The notes under the pieces are model-generated. The model saw only the letters and a list, made by a program, of their open reading frames with translations, did no database searches and was not told the DNA's origin. A DNA stretch of 64,000 nucleotides. Source: Streptomyces panaciradicis (GTDB lineage: Bacteria > Actinomycetota > Actinomycetes > Streptomycetales > Streptomycetaceae). Shown piece by piece: positions 1 to 7,832 of the stretch. Numbering within the stretch: position 1 is the first letter of the stretch; the number at the start of each line of letters is the position of its first letter. A program made the translations under genes and the position numbers. The DNA lies in the NCBI RefSeq assembly GCF_023516615.1, contig NZ_JAMGBF010000107.1:1-64000 (forward strand), in the 5' to 3' direction.

Positions 1-110
1 CGGATCCGACTTTATCAGAAGTTCCGAGTCGGTTTCCCCGCCCCTCCGGGTCTGCTCCCGACGCGTGAAGCGTCAGGGCCTTCCCTTGCTGGCGGAGCCG
101 TAAACGTACT

Positions 111-150
111 GGAGCGGGGCGCCCGGATGCAAATCGAGGCGCCCCGCTCC
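111..150. terminator. Hairpin terminator downstream of RNase J
   Basis: A perfect 13-bp inverted repeat, GGAGCGGGGCGCC at 111-123 and GGCGCCCCGCTCC at 138-150, encloses a 14-nt loop. It lies 21 nt past the RNase J stop codon on the minus strand. There is no U-tract, which is usual for Streptomyces terminators. Confidence 0.8.
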
Positions 151-171
151 CAGTTCGGACCCGACGAGGTG

Positions 172-1857
172 TCAGACCTCCACCACGACCGGCAGGATCA
201 TCGGCCTGCGGCGATACGTGTCGGAGACCCACTTGCCGAGGGTCCGGCGGATGAGTTGCTGCAGTTGGTGCGGCTCCACGACGCCGTCCTGGGCCGAGCG
301 TTCGAGGACCTCGGCGATCTTCGGGATCACGTCGCTGAACGCGGAGTCCTCGATGCCCGAGCCCCGGGCCTGGATGTGCGGACCGCCCGTGATCTTGCCG
401 GTGGAGGAGTCCACGACGACGAAGACCGAGATGATGCCCTCGTCGCCCAGGATCTTCCGGTCCTTCAGGGCCGGCTCGCCCACGTCGCCGACCGACAGGC
501 CGTCGACGTAGACGTACCCCGCCTGGACCTTGCCCGAGATCTTGGCCTTGCCCTCGACGAGGTCGACGACGACGCCGTCCTCGGCGATGACGATGCGGTC
601 GTGCGGGACGCCGGTGAGAGCGCCCAGCTCGGCGTTGGCCCGCAGGTGGCGCCATTCGCCGTGCACCGGCATCAGGTTCTTCGGGCGGCAGATGTTGTAG
701 AAGTACAGGAGCTCGCCGGCGGACGCGTGGCCCGAGACGTGCACCTTGGCGTTGCCCTTGTGGATGACGTTGGCGCCCCAGCGGGTCAGGCCGTTGATCA
801 CGCGGTAGACCGCGTTCTCGTTGCCCGGGATCAGCGAGGAGGCGAGGATCACCGTGTCCCCGTCGACGATCCGGATCTGGTGGTCGCGGTTGGCCATCCT
901 GGACAGCGCCGCCATCGGTTCGCCCTGCGAGCCCGTGCAGACCAGGACCACCTCGTGGTCCGGGAGGTCGTCGAGCGTCTTGACGTCGACCACCAGGCCC
1001 GGCGGGACCTTCAGGTAACCGAGGTCGCGGGCGATGCCCATGTTGCGGACCATCGAGCGGCCGACGAAGGCGACCCGGCGGCCGTACTCGTGGGCCGCGT
1101 CCAGAATCTGCTGGATGCGGTGGACATGGCTGGCGAAGCTCGCCACGATGATCCGCTTGCGGGCACTCGCGAAGACCTGGCGCAGGACGTTGGAGATGTC
1201 CCGCTCGTGCGGGGTGAAGCCCGGGACCTCGGCGTTCGTGGAGTCCGACAGGAGGAGGTCGATGCCCTCCTCGCTCAGGCGGGCGAACGCGTGCAGGTCC
1301 GTGAGGCGGTTGTCCAGCGGGAGCTGGTCCATCTTGAAGTCGCCGGTGTGGACGACCATGCCGGCCGGGGTGCGGATGGCGACCGCGAGCGCGTCCGGGA
1401 TGGAGTGGTTGACCGCGATGAACTCGCAGTCGAAGGGGCCGACGCGTTCGCGGTTCCCCTCCGCCACCTCCAGGGTGTACGGGCGGATGCGGTGCTCCTG
1501 GAGCTTGGCCTCGATCAGGGCGAGGGTCAGCTTGGAGCCGATCAGCGGGATGTCCGGCTTCTCCCGCAGGAGGAAGGGGACGCCGCCGATGTGGTCCTCG
1601 TGGCCGTGCGTGAGGACGATGCCCTCGATGTCGTCGAGGCGGTCCCTGATGGACGAGAAGTCCGGCAGGATCAGGTCGATTCCGGGCTGCTCCTCCTCGG
1701 GGAAGAGCACTCCGCAGTCGACGATCAGCAGGCGGCCGCCGTACTCGAAGACCGTCATGTTTCGGCCGATCTCGCCGAGACCGCCGAGCGGGGTGACCCG
1801 TAGGCCGCCCTCGGGAAGCGCCGGGGGCCGGCCGAGTTCAGGATGCGGATGACTCAA
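172..1857 (-). CDS. rnj: Ribonuclease J
   Basis: RNase J, a metallo-beta-lactamase/beta-CASP ribonuclease (561 aa, the usual actinobacterial length) that matures and degrades RNA in the cytoplasm by 5'-3' exonuclease and endonuclease activity. The zinc motif THGHEDH has its metal ligands at about H84, H86, D88 and H89. Further beta-CASP motifs are visible (HTGDF, SDSTNAE, PVHGE). The frame is open further upstream, but I chose the TTG at 1857 because GAGGAG precedes it by about 7 nt and the product then begins MSHPHPEL, as in the Streptomyces orthologues I remember. dapA lies upstream on the same strand with a 145-nt gap that contains a strong hairpin. Function is very secure; the TTG start is well supported. 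Confidence 0.96.
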   Translation of the reverse strand: MSHPHPELGRPPALPEGGLRVTPLGGLGEIGRNMTVFEYGGRLLIVDCGVLFPEEEQPGIDLILPDFSSIRDRLDDIEGIVLTHGHEDHIGGVPFLLREKPDIPLIGSKLTLALIEAKLQEHRIRPYTLEVAEGNRERVGPFDCEFIAVNHSIPDALAVAIRTPAGMVVHTGDFKMDQLPLDNRLTDLHAFARLSEEGIDLLLSDSTNAEVPGFTPHERDISNVLRQVFASARKRIIVASFASHVHRIQQILDAAHEYGRRVAFVGRSMVRNMGIARDLGYLKVPPGLVVDVKTLDDLPDHEVVLVCTGSQGEPMAALSRMANRDHQIRIVDGDTVILASSLIPGNENAVYRVINGLTRWGANVIHKGNAKVHVSGHASAGELLYFYNICRPKNLMPVHGEWRHLRANAELGALTGVPHDRIVIAEDGVVVDLVEGKAKISGKVQAGYVYVDGLSVGDVGEPALKDRKILGDEGIISVFVVVDSSTGKITGGPHIQARGSGIEDSAFSDVIPKIAEVLERSAQDGVVEPHQLQQLIRRTLGKWVSDTYRRRPMILPVVVEV

Positions 1858-1874
1858 AAGACTCTCCTCACCAC

Positions 1875-1906
1875 GCGCGCCACGTACCGATAGGCACGTG
1901 GCGCGC
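1875..1906. promoter_or_regulatory. Inverted repeat in the dapA-rnj gap / rnj leader
   Basis: A perfect 11-bp inverted repeat, GCGCGCCACGT at 1875-1885 and ACGTGGCGCGC at 1896-1906, with a 10-nt loop, sits 18-49 nt upstream of the RNase J start. It could end dapA transcription or act as a structured 5' leader for rnj. No U-tract follows. Confidence 0.5.
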
Positions 1907-2002
1907 ATGACGTTCGTGCGTGTAGCAGTTGTCGTTGTGGGGTGCAGGCGCGCGACGGCCCTGCCTGTTCAGTTGTGAAGCCCGGTGGTGCCAAGTCTGG
2001 TG

Positions 2003-2902
2003 TTAGAGCTGTACCCCGCCCGCGGCAAGATCGATCTTGAGCTGCTCGATCTCTTCCGGCGTGCACTCCACCATGGGGGCGCGCAGGGGGCCGGCCGGGA
2101 GGCCCTGGAGGGCGAGGGCGGCCTTCGTCGTCATGACGCCCTGGGTGCGGAACATGCCCGTGTAGACCGGGAGCAGCTTCTGGTGGATCTCGGTGGCCTT
2201 CTGTACGTCGCCCGAGACGAAGGCGTCCACGAGGGCGCGCAGGTCGGGGGTGACGACGTGGCCGACGACCGAGACGAAGCCGACCGCGCCGACGGACAGC
2301 AGCGGGAGGTTCAGCATGTCGTCGCCGGAGTACCAGGCGAGACCGGAGCGCGCGATGGCCCAGCTGGCGCGGCCCAGGTCGCCCTTGGCGTCCTTGTTGG
2401 CGACGATGCGCGGGTGCTCGGCGAGCCGGACGAGGGTCTCGGTGTTGATCGGGACCCCGCTGCGGCCCGGGATGTCGTAGAGCATGACCGGCAGCTCGGC
2501 GGCGTCGGCGACGGCCGTGAAGTGCCGGTACAGGCCCTCCTGCGGGGGCTTGTTGTAGTACGGGGTGACGACCAGGAGGCCGTGGGCTCCGACGCGCTGG
2601 GCCTCGCGGGCGAGTTCGATGCTGTGGTGCGTGTCGTTCGTGCCGACGCCGGCGACCACGTGGGCCCGGTCGCCGACGGCTTCGAGGACCGCCCGTACGA
2701 GGTCCGATTTCTCCGCGTCGCTGGTGGTGGGGGACTCGCCCGTGGTGCCGTTGATGATCAGGCCGTCGTTGCCTGCGTCCACCAGATGAGCGGCGAGCCG
2801 CTGCGCGCCGTCGAGGTCGAGTGCGCCGTCCGCCGTGAAGGGCGTGACCATGGCGGTGAGGACCCGCCCGAAGGGGGTCTGCGGAGTCGAGGTCGGAGCC
2901 AT
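2003..2902 (-). CDS. dapA: 4-hydroxy-tetrahydrodipicolinate synthase
   Basis: DapA (299 aa) condenses pyruvate with aspartate semialdehyde in the first committed step of the diaminopimelate/lysine pathway, which feeds lysine and peptidoglycan. The family motif TTGES is at about 53-57, the catalytic tyrosine region LYDIPGRSG is at about 141-149 (Y142), and the Schiff-base lysine is K170 in ANKDAKG. Length matches the family. An in-frame GTG three codons upstream (2911) is possible; I prefer the ATG giving MAPTSTPQTP from recalled orthologues. It shares a strand with rnj and is divergent from thyX. dapB lies about 2.8 kb away in the same housekeeping cluster. Confidence 0.95.
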   Translation of the reverse strand: MAPTSTPQTPFGRVLTAMVTPFTADGALDLDGAQRLAAHLVDAGNDGLIINGTTGESPTTSDAEKSDLVRAVLEAVGDRAHVVAGVGTNDTHHSIELAREAQRVGAHGLLVVTPYYNKPPQEGLYRHFTAVADAAELPVMLYDIPGRSGVPINTETLVRLAEHPRIVANKDAKGDLGRASWAIARSGLAWYSGDDMLNLPLLSVGAVGFVSVVGHVVTPDLRALVDAFVSGDVQKATEIHQKLLPVYTGMFRTQGVMTTKAALALQGLPAGPLRAPMVECTPEEIEQLKIDLAAGGVQL

Positions 2903-3249
2903 GGGGAACACGCTACTCGGTGCTCAATGCGAGGTCTGCCCTTGGGGTGCGGGATAAGTCAGGACAAATGCGGAGCCCGGTACTGCCTGCTCGGGGGTTC
3001 AAGCAGTACCGGGTCCGTTTGATCAGGCTAGATGAACTTCTCCAAAAGCCGCAATACGGACACCTCTGAGCGTGATCCGTACAGATGTCCCAGCCGGATG
3101 TCCCGCTCGGAGGGGCGGCCCGCCTGTGTGCCTACGATGAGACCCCATCCCTGAGCGGCCCGGCCGCTGCCCGGCCCGCCGCCAGAAGCGGGGGCGCCAG
3201 CATGGGAGGATTACCCCCCCTCTGCCCCGTTGTGAACTGGAGTGATCAC
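2903..3249. promoter_or_regulatory. Divergent dapA/thyX intergenic region with an 11-bp inverted repeat
   Basis: This 347-bp gap separates divergent dapA and thyX, so it should hold both promoters. The clear structure is a perfect inverted repeat CCCGGTACTGC (2976-2986) / GCAGTACCGGG (3003-3013) with a 16-nt loop, about 75 nt upstream of dapA. It may be an operator or a leader hairpin. GGAG at 3239-3242 is the likely ribosome site for thyX. I could not assign -35/-10 boxes with confidence. Confidence 0.45.
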
Positions 3250-4035
3250 ATGCACGCGGTCGAACCACAGGTGCATCTCATTGGTCGCCCCGCCCTCGAC
3301 TACGACGAGATCGCGGCGTACCTCAAGGATGTCGGTGGGGAGAAGTGGCTGGAGCGCATCGACCGCGGTGAGCTGGACGACGCACAGAACCTCGCGGAGT
3401 TCGCCGGCCGCATCTGCTACCGCTCCTGGGAGCCCGGACTCAACCCCAACGTGACGCGCATCCGCGCGGACCAGGAGAAGTACCTGCAGAACATCCTGGC
3501 CAGCGCCCACGGGTCGGTCCTGGAGCACGTCACCTTCAACTTCATCCTGCACAACGTCAGCCGCGTGGCCACCCATGAACTGGTGCGCCACCGAGCGGGC
3601 GTGGCCGTCTCCCAGGAGTCCCTGCGCTTCGTGCGACTGGACGACCTGCCGTTCTGGTTCCCCGAGTGGGCGCAGCAGGACGCCGAGCTGATGTCCCGCG
3701 CCAACGGGCTGCTGAAGGAGATGGAGGCCTTCCAGCGCTGGATGGCCGACCACTTCGGGCTGGACGAGGAGGGGGTGCCCTTCTCCGAGAAGAAGGCGAA
3801 GACCTCCTTCATGCGACGGTTCGCGCCCGAGGGGCTGGGCACCGGGCTGGTCTGGAGCGCCAACGTGCGCACCCTGCGCCATGTGATCGAGAACCGTACG
3901 GCGGCCGGCGCGGAGGAGGAGATCCGCCTCATCTTCGGCAAGGTGGGTGAGCTGATGATGAAGGAGGCTCCGGCGCTCTTCGGCGACTACACCGTCGAGG
4001 ACGGGGCCTGGGTCCCGGGCTGGCGGAAGGTCTGA
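3250..4035 (+). CDS. thyX: Flavin-dependent thymidylate synthase
   Basis: ThyX (261 aa) makes dTMP from dUMP using FAD and methylenetetrahydrofolate. The signature is RHR at 113-115 followed by the serines of AGVAVSQES, with LRFVRLDDL downstream, as in the RHR-X7/8-S family motif. The ATG at 3250 is chosen because GGAG lies 7 nt upstream and the product begins MHAVEPQVHLIGRP. The frame extends to 3085, but that extension does not look like the family. The gene ends at a very strong terminator. Confidence 0.96.
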   Translation: MHAVEPQVHLIGRPALDYDEIAAYLKDVGGEKWLERIDRGELDDAQNLAEFAGRICYRSWEPGLNPNVTRIRADQEKYLQNILASAHGSVLEHVTFNFILHNVSRVATHELVRHRAGVAVSQESLRFVRLDDLPFWFPEWAQQDAELMSRANGLLKEMEAFQRWMADHFGLDEEGVPFSEKKAKTSFMRRFAPEGLGTGLVWSANVRTLRHVIENRTAAGAEEEIRLIFGKVGELMMKEAPALFGDYTVEDGAWVPGWRKV

Positions 4036-4066
4036 CCCTTTCCGCCCTCCTCCTTGAGCGGACCCG

Positions 4067-4119
4067 AGGTGGCCGGGTCGCTCCCCGCGCGGTCGTGGGA
4101 GCGACCCGGCCACCTTTTT
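4067..4119 (+). terminator. Strong intrinsic terminator after thyX
   Basis: A perfect 19-bp inverted repeat (4067-4085 with 4097-4115; arms start AGGTGGCCGGG and GGGAGCGACCC) has an 11-nt loop and runs into TTTTT. It is the most classical Rho-independent terminator in the window. Confidence 0.93.
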
Positions 4120-4246
4120 CACGACATCGTCGGCGAATTTCTGTGAATTCGGGGAAAGCGGGCACCTTTTGGGGCGCTCGGCCGTCTGTGTAGACGACAG
4201 TCACCCGTTCGACACCCGCGGCCGTGTCCAGAAGGAGGCGCACCCC

Positions 4247-4483
4247 ATGTTCAGTCGGCGCGAACCCGTCCCGTTCGCCTTCGTCGCCGAGGCCGACAGG
4301 TTCCGCAGCAACGTCACTCCCCCGCCCCGTCAACGGGCGTCCGCCGGTCAGATGGCCGGGCGCTGGCTGCTGGGGCTGACCATCGTCGCCGGGCTGGTGG
4401 GCTCGCTGGTCCTCGGGATGCCGGCCCTGTCCACGCCCGCCTCCACGCCGGCTCAGCAGTCACAGGCGTCCCAGGGGCACTGA
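4247..4483 (+). CDS. Small single-pass membrane protein, unknown function
   Basis: A 78-aa product that I do not recognise. It has a hydrophilic N-terminus, one transmembrane stretch (WLLGLTIVAGLVGSLVLGM, about residues 38-56) and a Ser/Thr/Pro/Gln-rich tail. The ATG at 4247 is preceded by AAGGAGG at 4232-4238. It stands alone between the thyX terminator and the PH-like membrane protein gene. Confidence 0.72.
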   Translation: MFSRREPVPFAFVAEADRFRSNVTPPPRQRASAGQMAGRWLLGLTIVAGLVGSLVLGMPALSTPASTPAQQSQASQGH

Positions 4484-4574
4484 CTCCATCCGGACCCCCG
4501 AAGGTGGTGAGCGGGGACACAGGCGGATAGCCTCACCGGGCACAGCCCACGCATGGAGCGAGTGAGGACCAGCC

Positions 4575-5129
4575 GTGCCCCTGCCCTTCCTGACGGCCGA
4601 CCGTGCTTTCGAGACCGCCGAGGACGTCGCACTGCCCTACGAGGACCGCGACCGCTGGCGGCGCCCGTACCGCCCCGGGCCGTGGCGCGTCGGCGCGGCG
4701 GCCCTGTGGCTGCTGCTCGCCTCGTTCGTGCTGTTCGCGGCGGTCCTCATCGCCCTCACGGGGTCGGTGTCCGAGGCCGCGGTGATCCTCGGCGTCGCGC
4801 TGGTCGTCATCCTCGGCGCGCTGCGGCTGCTGCGCGTGGGCGTGTGGGTGAGCCCGCGCGGTCTGCGCCACGTCCGCTACTTCGGCACGCGGACGACGCC
4901 CTGGGCGCAGATCGCCGCCGTGCGGACGGTGCAGCAGCCGGTGCGCTGGCTGGGGCTGCCGCGCACGGTGCAGGGGCAGGCGCTCATCCTCGTCCGCACG
5001 GACCGGCAGGCTCAGGACCTTCCGCTGCTGCTGACCACCCACAACGCCGACTTCCTGGCGCGGCCGGGGTCGTTCGACCGGGCGGCGGACACCATCGAGG
5101 CCTGGGCGGCGGAGAACCGGCGGGGCTGA
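4575..5129 (+). CDS. Membrane protein with bacterial PH-like domain
   Basis: A 184-aa protein with two adjacent transmembrane segments (about 38-60 and 66-86). A C-terminal half follows that resembles the PH-like domain of small actinobacterial membrane proteins (VGVWVSPRGLRHVRYFG..TPWAQIAAV, then LILVRTDRQ..DLPLLLTT). The start is GTG at 4575. Role unknown. It converges with the next gene across a bidirectional terminator. Confidence 0.75.
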   Translation: MPLPFLTADRAFETAEDVALPYEDRDRWRRPYRPGPWRVGAAALWLLLASFVLFAAVLIALTGSVSEAAVILGVALVVILGALRLLRVGVWVSPRGLRHVRYFGTRTTPWAQIAAVRTVQQPVRWLGLPRTVQGQALILVRTDRQAQDLPLLLTTHNADFLARPGSFDRAADTIEAWAAENRRG

Positions 5130-5145
5130 ACCCCGGCAGACGTAC

Positions 5146-5188
5146 GCCGAAGGGGCCGGTCCGCACGCTGCGGACCGGCCCCTTCGGC
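5146..5188. terminator. Bidirectional hairpin terminator between convergent genes
   Basis: A perfect 20-bp inverted repeat (5146-5165 with 5169-5188; GCCGAAGGGGCC pairs with GGCCCCTTCGGC) with a 3-nt loop lies between the stops of the plus-strand gene (5129) and the minus-strand gene (5199). It can serve both. Confidence 0.9.
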
Positions 5189-5198
5189 ATGGGCGGAG

Positions 5199-5651
5199 CT
5201 AGGGCTCGATGGTTCTGCCGTCGTGCAGCGCGATCGCGCGTTGCATCGCCTTGCGTGCCCGTGGGGTGTCGCGGGCGTCGTGGTAGGCGACGGCGAGGCG
5301 GAACCAGCTGCGCCAGTCGTCGGGGGCCGCCTCCGTCTCGGCCTTGCGCTTGGCGAAGACCTCGTCCGCCGAGTCACGGTCGATCCGCCCGCCGGGCGTC
5401 CGCCTCAACTCGTCGACGGGCAGGCCGCCTTCGGCGTCGAGTTCGGCGGCGAGGGCGTTGGCCCTGCGGACGAACCGGGTGTTCTTCCACAGGAACCACA
5501 GGCCGATCACCGGCAGGATCAGCACCGCGACGCCGAAGGTGACGGTCACGGCCGTGCCGGCCTGGATGAGCATGACGCCGCGGCTGCCGACCAGGACGAA
5601 GTAGAAGACCAGGACGGCGGCCGTTATGACGTAGGAGATCTTCGCGCGCAT
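5199..5651 (-). CDS. Membrane protein with TPR-like C-terminus
   Basis: A 150-aa product with two N-terminal transmembrane segments (about 7-27 and 34-55). A soluble C-terminal helical repeat (WRSWFRLAVAYHDARDTPRARKAM) looks like one tetratricopeptide unit. It lies 11 nt after dapB and is probably the last gene of the rpsO-pnp-M16-dapB run. Function unknown. Confidence 0.75.
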   Translation of the reverse strand: MRAKISYVITAAVLVFYFVLVGSRGVMLIQAGTAVTVTFGVAVLILPVIGLWFLWKNTRFVRRANALAAELDAEGGLPVDELRRTPGGRIDRDSADEVFAKRKAETEAAPDDWRSWFRLAVAYHDARDTPRARKAMQRAIALHDGRTIEP

Positions 5652-5662
5652 GACGTCGGGGC

Positions 5663-6415
5663 TCAGTTCAGATCGAGGAAGTGTTCCAGGCCGAAGGTCA
5701 GGCCGGGAGTGGTCACCACGCGGCGCACGCCGAGCAGGATGCCGGGCATGAAGCTGCTGTGGTGCAGGGAGTCGTGACGGATCGTCAGCGTCTCGCCCTC
5801 GCCGCCGAGCAGGACCTCCTGGTGGGCGAGCAGTCCGCGCAGGCGGATCGAGTGGACGGGGATGCCGTCGACGTCGGCGCCGCGCGCGCCCTCCAGGGCG
5901 GTCTGCGTGGCGTCCGGCGCCGGGGCCGTGCCGGCCTGCGCGCGGGCCTCGGCGATGAGCTGGGCGGTGCGGGTGGCGGTGCCCGAGGGAGCGTCGACCT
6001 TCTTCGGGTGGTGCAGCTCGACGACCTCGACGGACTCGAAGTACGGCGCGGCGATCTGCGCGAACTTCATGTTGAGCACGGCCCCGATGGAGAAGTTGGG
6101 CGCGATGAGGACGCCCGTCTCCGGAGAGGCGGCCAGCCAGGTCTTCAGCTGCGCGAGGCGCTCGTCGGTCCAGCCCGTCGTACCGACCACCGCGTGGATG
6201 CCGTGGCCCAGGCAGTACTCGAGGTTAGCCATCACCGAGTCCGGGGTGGTCAGTTCGACGGCGACCTGGGCGCCGGTCTCGGCGAGGGTCTCCAGCTTGT
6301 CGCCCCGGCCGAGGGCGGCGACCAGCTCCAGGTCCTCGGCGGCCTCGACGGCCCGAACCGCCTCCGAGCCGATGCGGCCCTTGGCACCGAGGACCGCCAC
6401 GCGCAGCTTGCTCAT
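5663..6415 (-). CDS. dapB: 4-hydroxy-tetrahydrodipicolinate reductase
   Basis: DapB (250 aa) reduces the DapA product with NAD(P)H, the second dedicated step of diaminopimelate synthesis. The nucleotide-binding loop LGAKGRIG is at about 9-16, and the family core E-L-H-H-P-K-K-V-D-A-P-S-G-T-A holds the catalytic His/Lys. The length is right. It follows the M16 peptidase by 37 nt on the same strand. Confidence 0.96.
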   Translation of the reverse strand: MSKLRVAVLGAKGRIGSEAVRAVEAAEDLELVAALGRGDKLETLAETGAQVAVELTTPDSVMANLEYCLGHGIHAVVGTTGWTDERLAQLKTWLAASPETGVLIAPNFSIGAVLNMKFAQIAAPYFESVEVVELHHPKKVDAPSGTATRTAQLIAEARAQAGTAPAPDATQTALEGARGADVDGIPVHSIRLRGLLAHQEVLLGGEGETLTIRHDSLHHSSFMPGILLGVRRVVTTPGLTFGLEHFLDLN

Positions 6416-6452
6416 CTCTTTCGCTTCCTCACGCAGTTACCGAAGACGGATG

Positions 6453-7832
6453 TCAGGCCACGGCTTCGTGCAGCCGGGACGCCTGCTTGTCCTTGAGCGG
6501 GCCGATGACCGACAGGGACGGCCGCTGTCCCAGGATGTCGCGGGCGACCGAGCGGACGTCGTCCGGGGTCACCGACGCTATCCGGGCGAGCATCTCGTCG
6601 ACCGACATCTGCTCCCCCCAGCACAGCTCGCTCTTGCCGATGCGGTTCATCAGCGCGCCCGTGTCCTCCAGGCCCAGGACGGTCGAGCCGCGCAGCTGGC
6701 CGATGGCCCGGCCGATCTCGTCGTCGGACAGACCGTGCTCGGCGACCTGGTCGAGCTCGTCGCGGCAGATCTTCAGCACGTCGTGGACCTGCGAGGGGCG
6801 GCAGCCGGCGTAGACGCCGAACAGGCCGCAGTCGGCGAAGCCCGAGGTGTACGAGTACACGCTGTAGGCCAGGCCGCGCTTCTCGCGGACCTCCTGGAAC
6901 AGGCGGGAGGACATGCCGCCGCCCAGCGCCGTGTTCAGCACGCCGAGCGCCCAGCGGCGGTCGTCGGTGCGGGCCAGGCCCGGCATGCCCAGGACCACGT
7001 GCGCCTGCTCGGTCTTGCGGCCGAGCAGTTCGACGCGGCCCGCGGTGCGCAGGGCACGCCGCCCGTCGCGCGGGGCGATGGGCGCGGCCTCCGCGTTCTT
7101 GAAGGCGCCTGCCTTCTCGAAGGCGGCCCGGACCTGTCGTACGACCTTGTTGTGGTCGATGTTGCCGGCGGCCGCGACCACGAGGTGGGTCGGGTCGTAG
7201 TGCTTCTTGTAGAAGCGGCGGATGCGGTCGGCGGTGAGGGCGTTGACGGTGTCGACCGTGCCGAGGACCGGGCGGCCGAGGGGGTTGTCGCCGAACATCG
7301 TGTGCGCGAACAGGTCGTGCACGCAGTCGCCCGGGTCGTCCTCGGTCATGGCGATCTCTTCGAGGATCGCGCCGCGCTCGACGTTGACGTCCTCCTCGCG
7401 GATCAGGGAGCCGGTCAGCATGTCGCAGACGACGTCTATGGCGAGCGGCAGGTCGGCGTCGAGCACACGCGCGTAGTAGCACGTGTACTCCTTCGCCGTG
7501 AACGCGTTCATCTCGCCGCCGACCGCGTCGAGGGCGGCGGAGATGTCCAGGGCCGACCGGCGCTGCGTCCCCTTGAAGAGGAGGTGCTCCAGGTAGTGGG
7601 TGGCGCCGTTCAGGGACGGCGTCTCGTCGCGGGAGCCCACGTGCGCCCAGATGCCGAAGGTCGCGGAACGGACCGAGGGCAGGGTCTCGGTGACGATGCG
7701 CAGGCCGCCCGGGAGGGTGGTCTTGCGGACCGTGCCGATGCCGTTCTCGCCCTTGATCAGGGTTTGGGTACGGGCGACGGCCCGCGCCTCCGAAGAGGTG
7801 CGGGCCGTCGCCGTGGCGCTGCTCGACGTCAC
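6453..7832 (-). CDS. M16 family zinc metallopeptidase (pitrilysin-like)
   Basis: A 459-aa protein of the mitochondrial-processing-peptidase-like M16B family. The inverted zinc motif HYLEH is at 79-83 (H79, E82 and H83), and the distal glutamate lies in the GAILEEIAM segment. Its GTG start overlaps the pnp stop by 4 nt (GTGA), so it is probably translationally coupled to pnp. An M16 gene next to pnp is a conserved arrangement in actinobacteria. Its substrate is not known. Confidence 0.92.
   Translation of the reverse strand: MTSSSATATARTSSEARAVARTQTLIKGENGIGTVRKTTLPGGLRIVTETLPSVRSATFGIWAHVGSRDETPSLNGATHYLEHLLFKGTQRRSALDISAALDAVGGEMNAFTAKEYTCYYARVLDADLPLAIDVVCDMLTGSLIREEDVNVERGAILEEIAMTEDDPGDCVHDLFAHTMFGDNPLGRPVLGTVDTVNALTADRIRRFYKKHYDPTHLVVAAAGNIDHNKVVRQVRAAFEKAGAFKNAEAAPIAPRDGRRALRTAGRVELLGRKTEQAHVVLGMPGLARTDDRRWALGVLNTALGGGMSSRLFQEVREKRGLAYSVYSYTSGFADCGLFGVYAGCRPSQVHDVLKICRDELDQVAEHGLSDDEIGRAIGQLRGSTVLGLEDTGALMNRIGKSELCWGEQMSVDEMLARIASVTPDDVRSVARDILGQRPSLSVIGPLKDKQASRLHEAVA

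Noticed and set aside
127..1803. Long plus-strand frame opposite RNase J
   Set aside because: Shadow of rnj; composition is Asp/Val/Arg repeats and there is no ribosome site.
2976..3013. Riboswitch or T-box upstream of dapA
   Set aside because: Only a simple 11-bp hairpin is present; no conserved riboswitch or T-box sequence core could be found.
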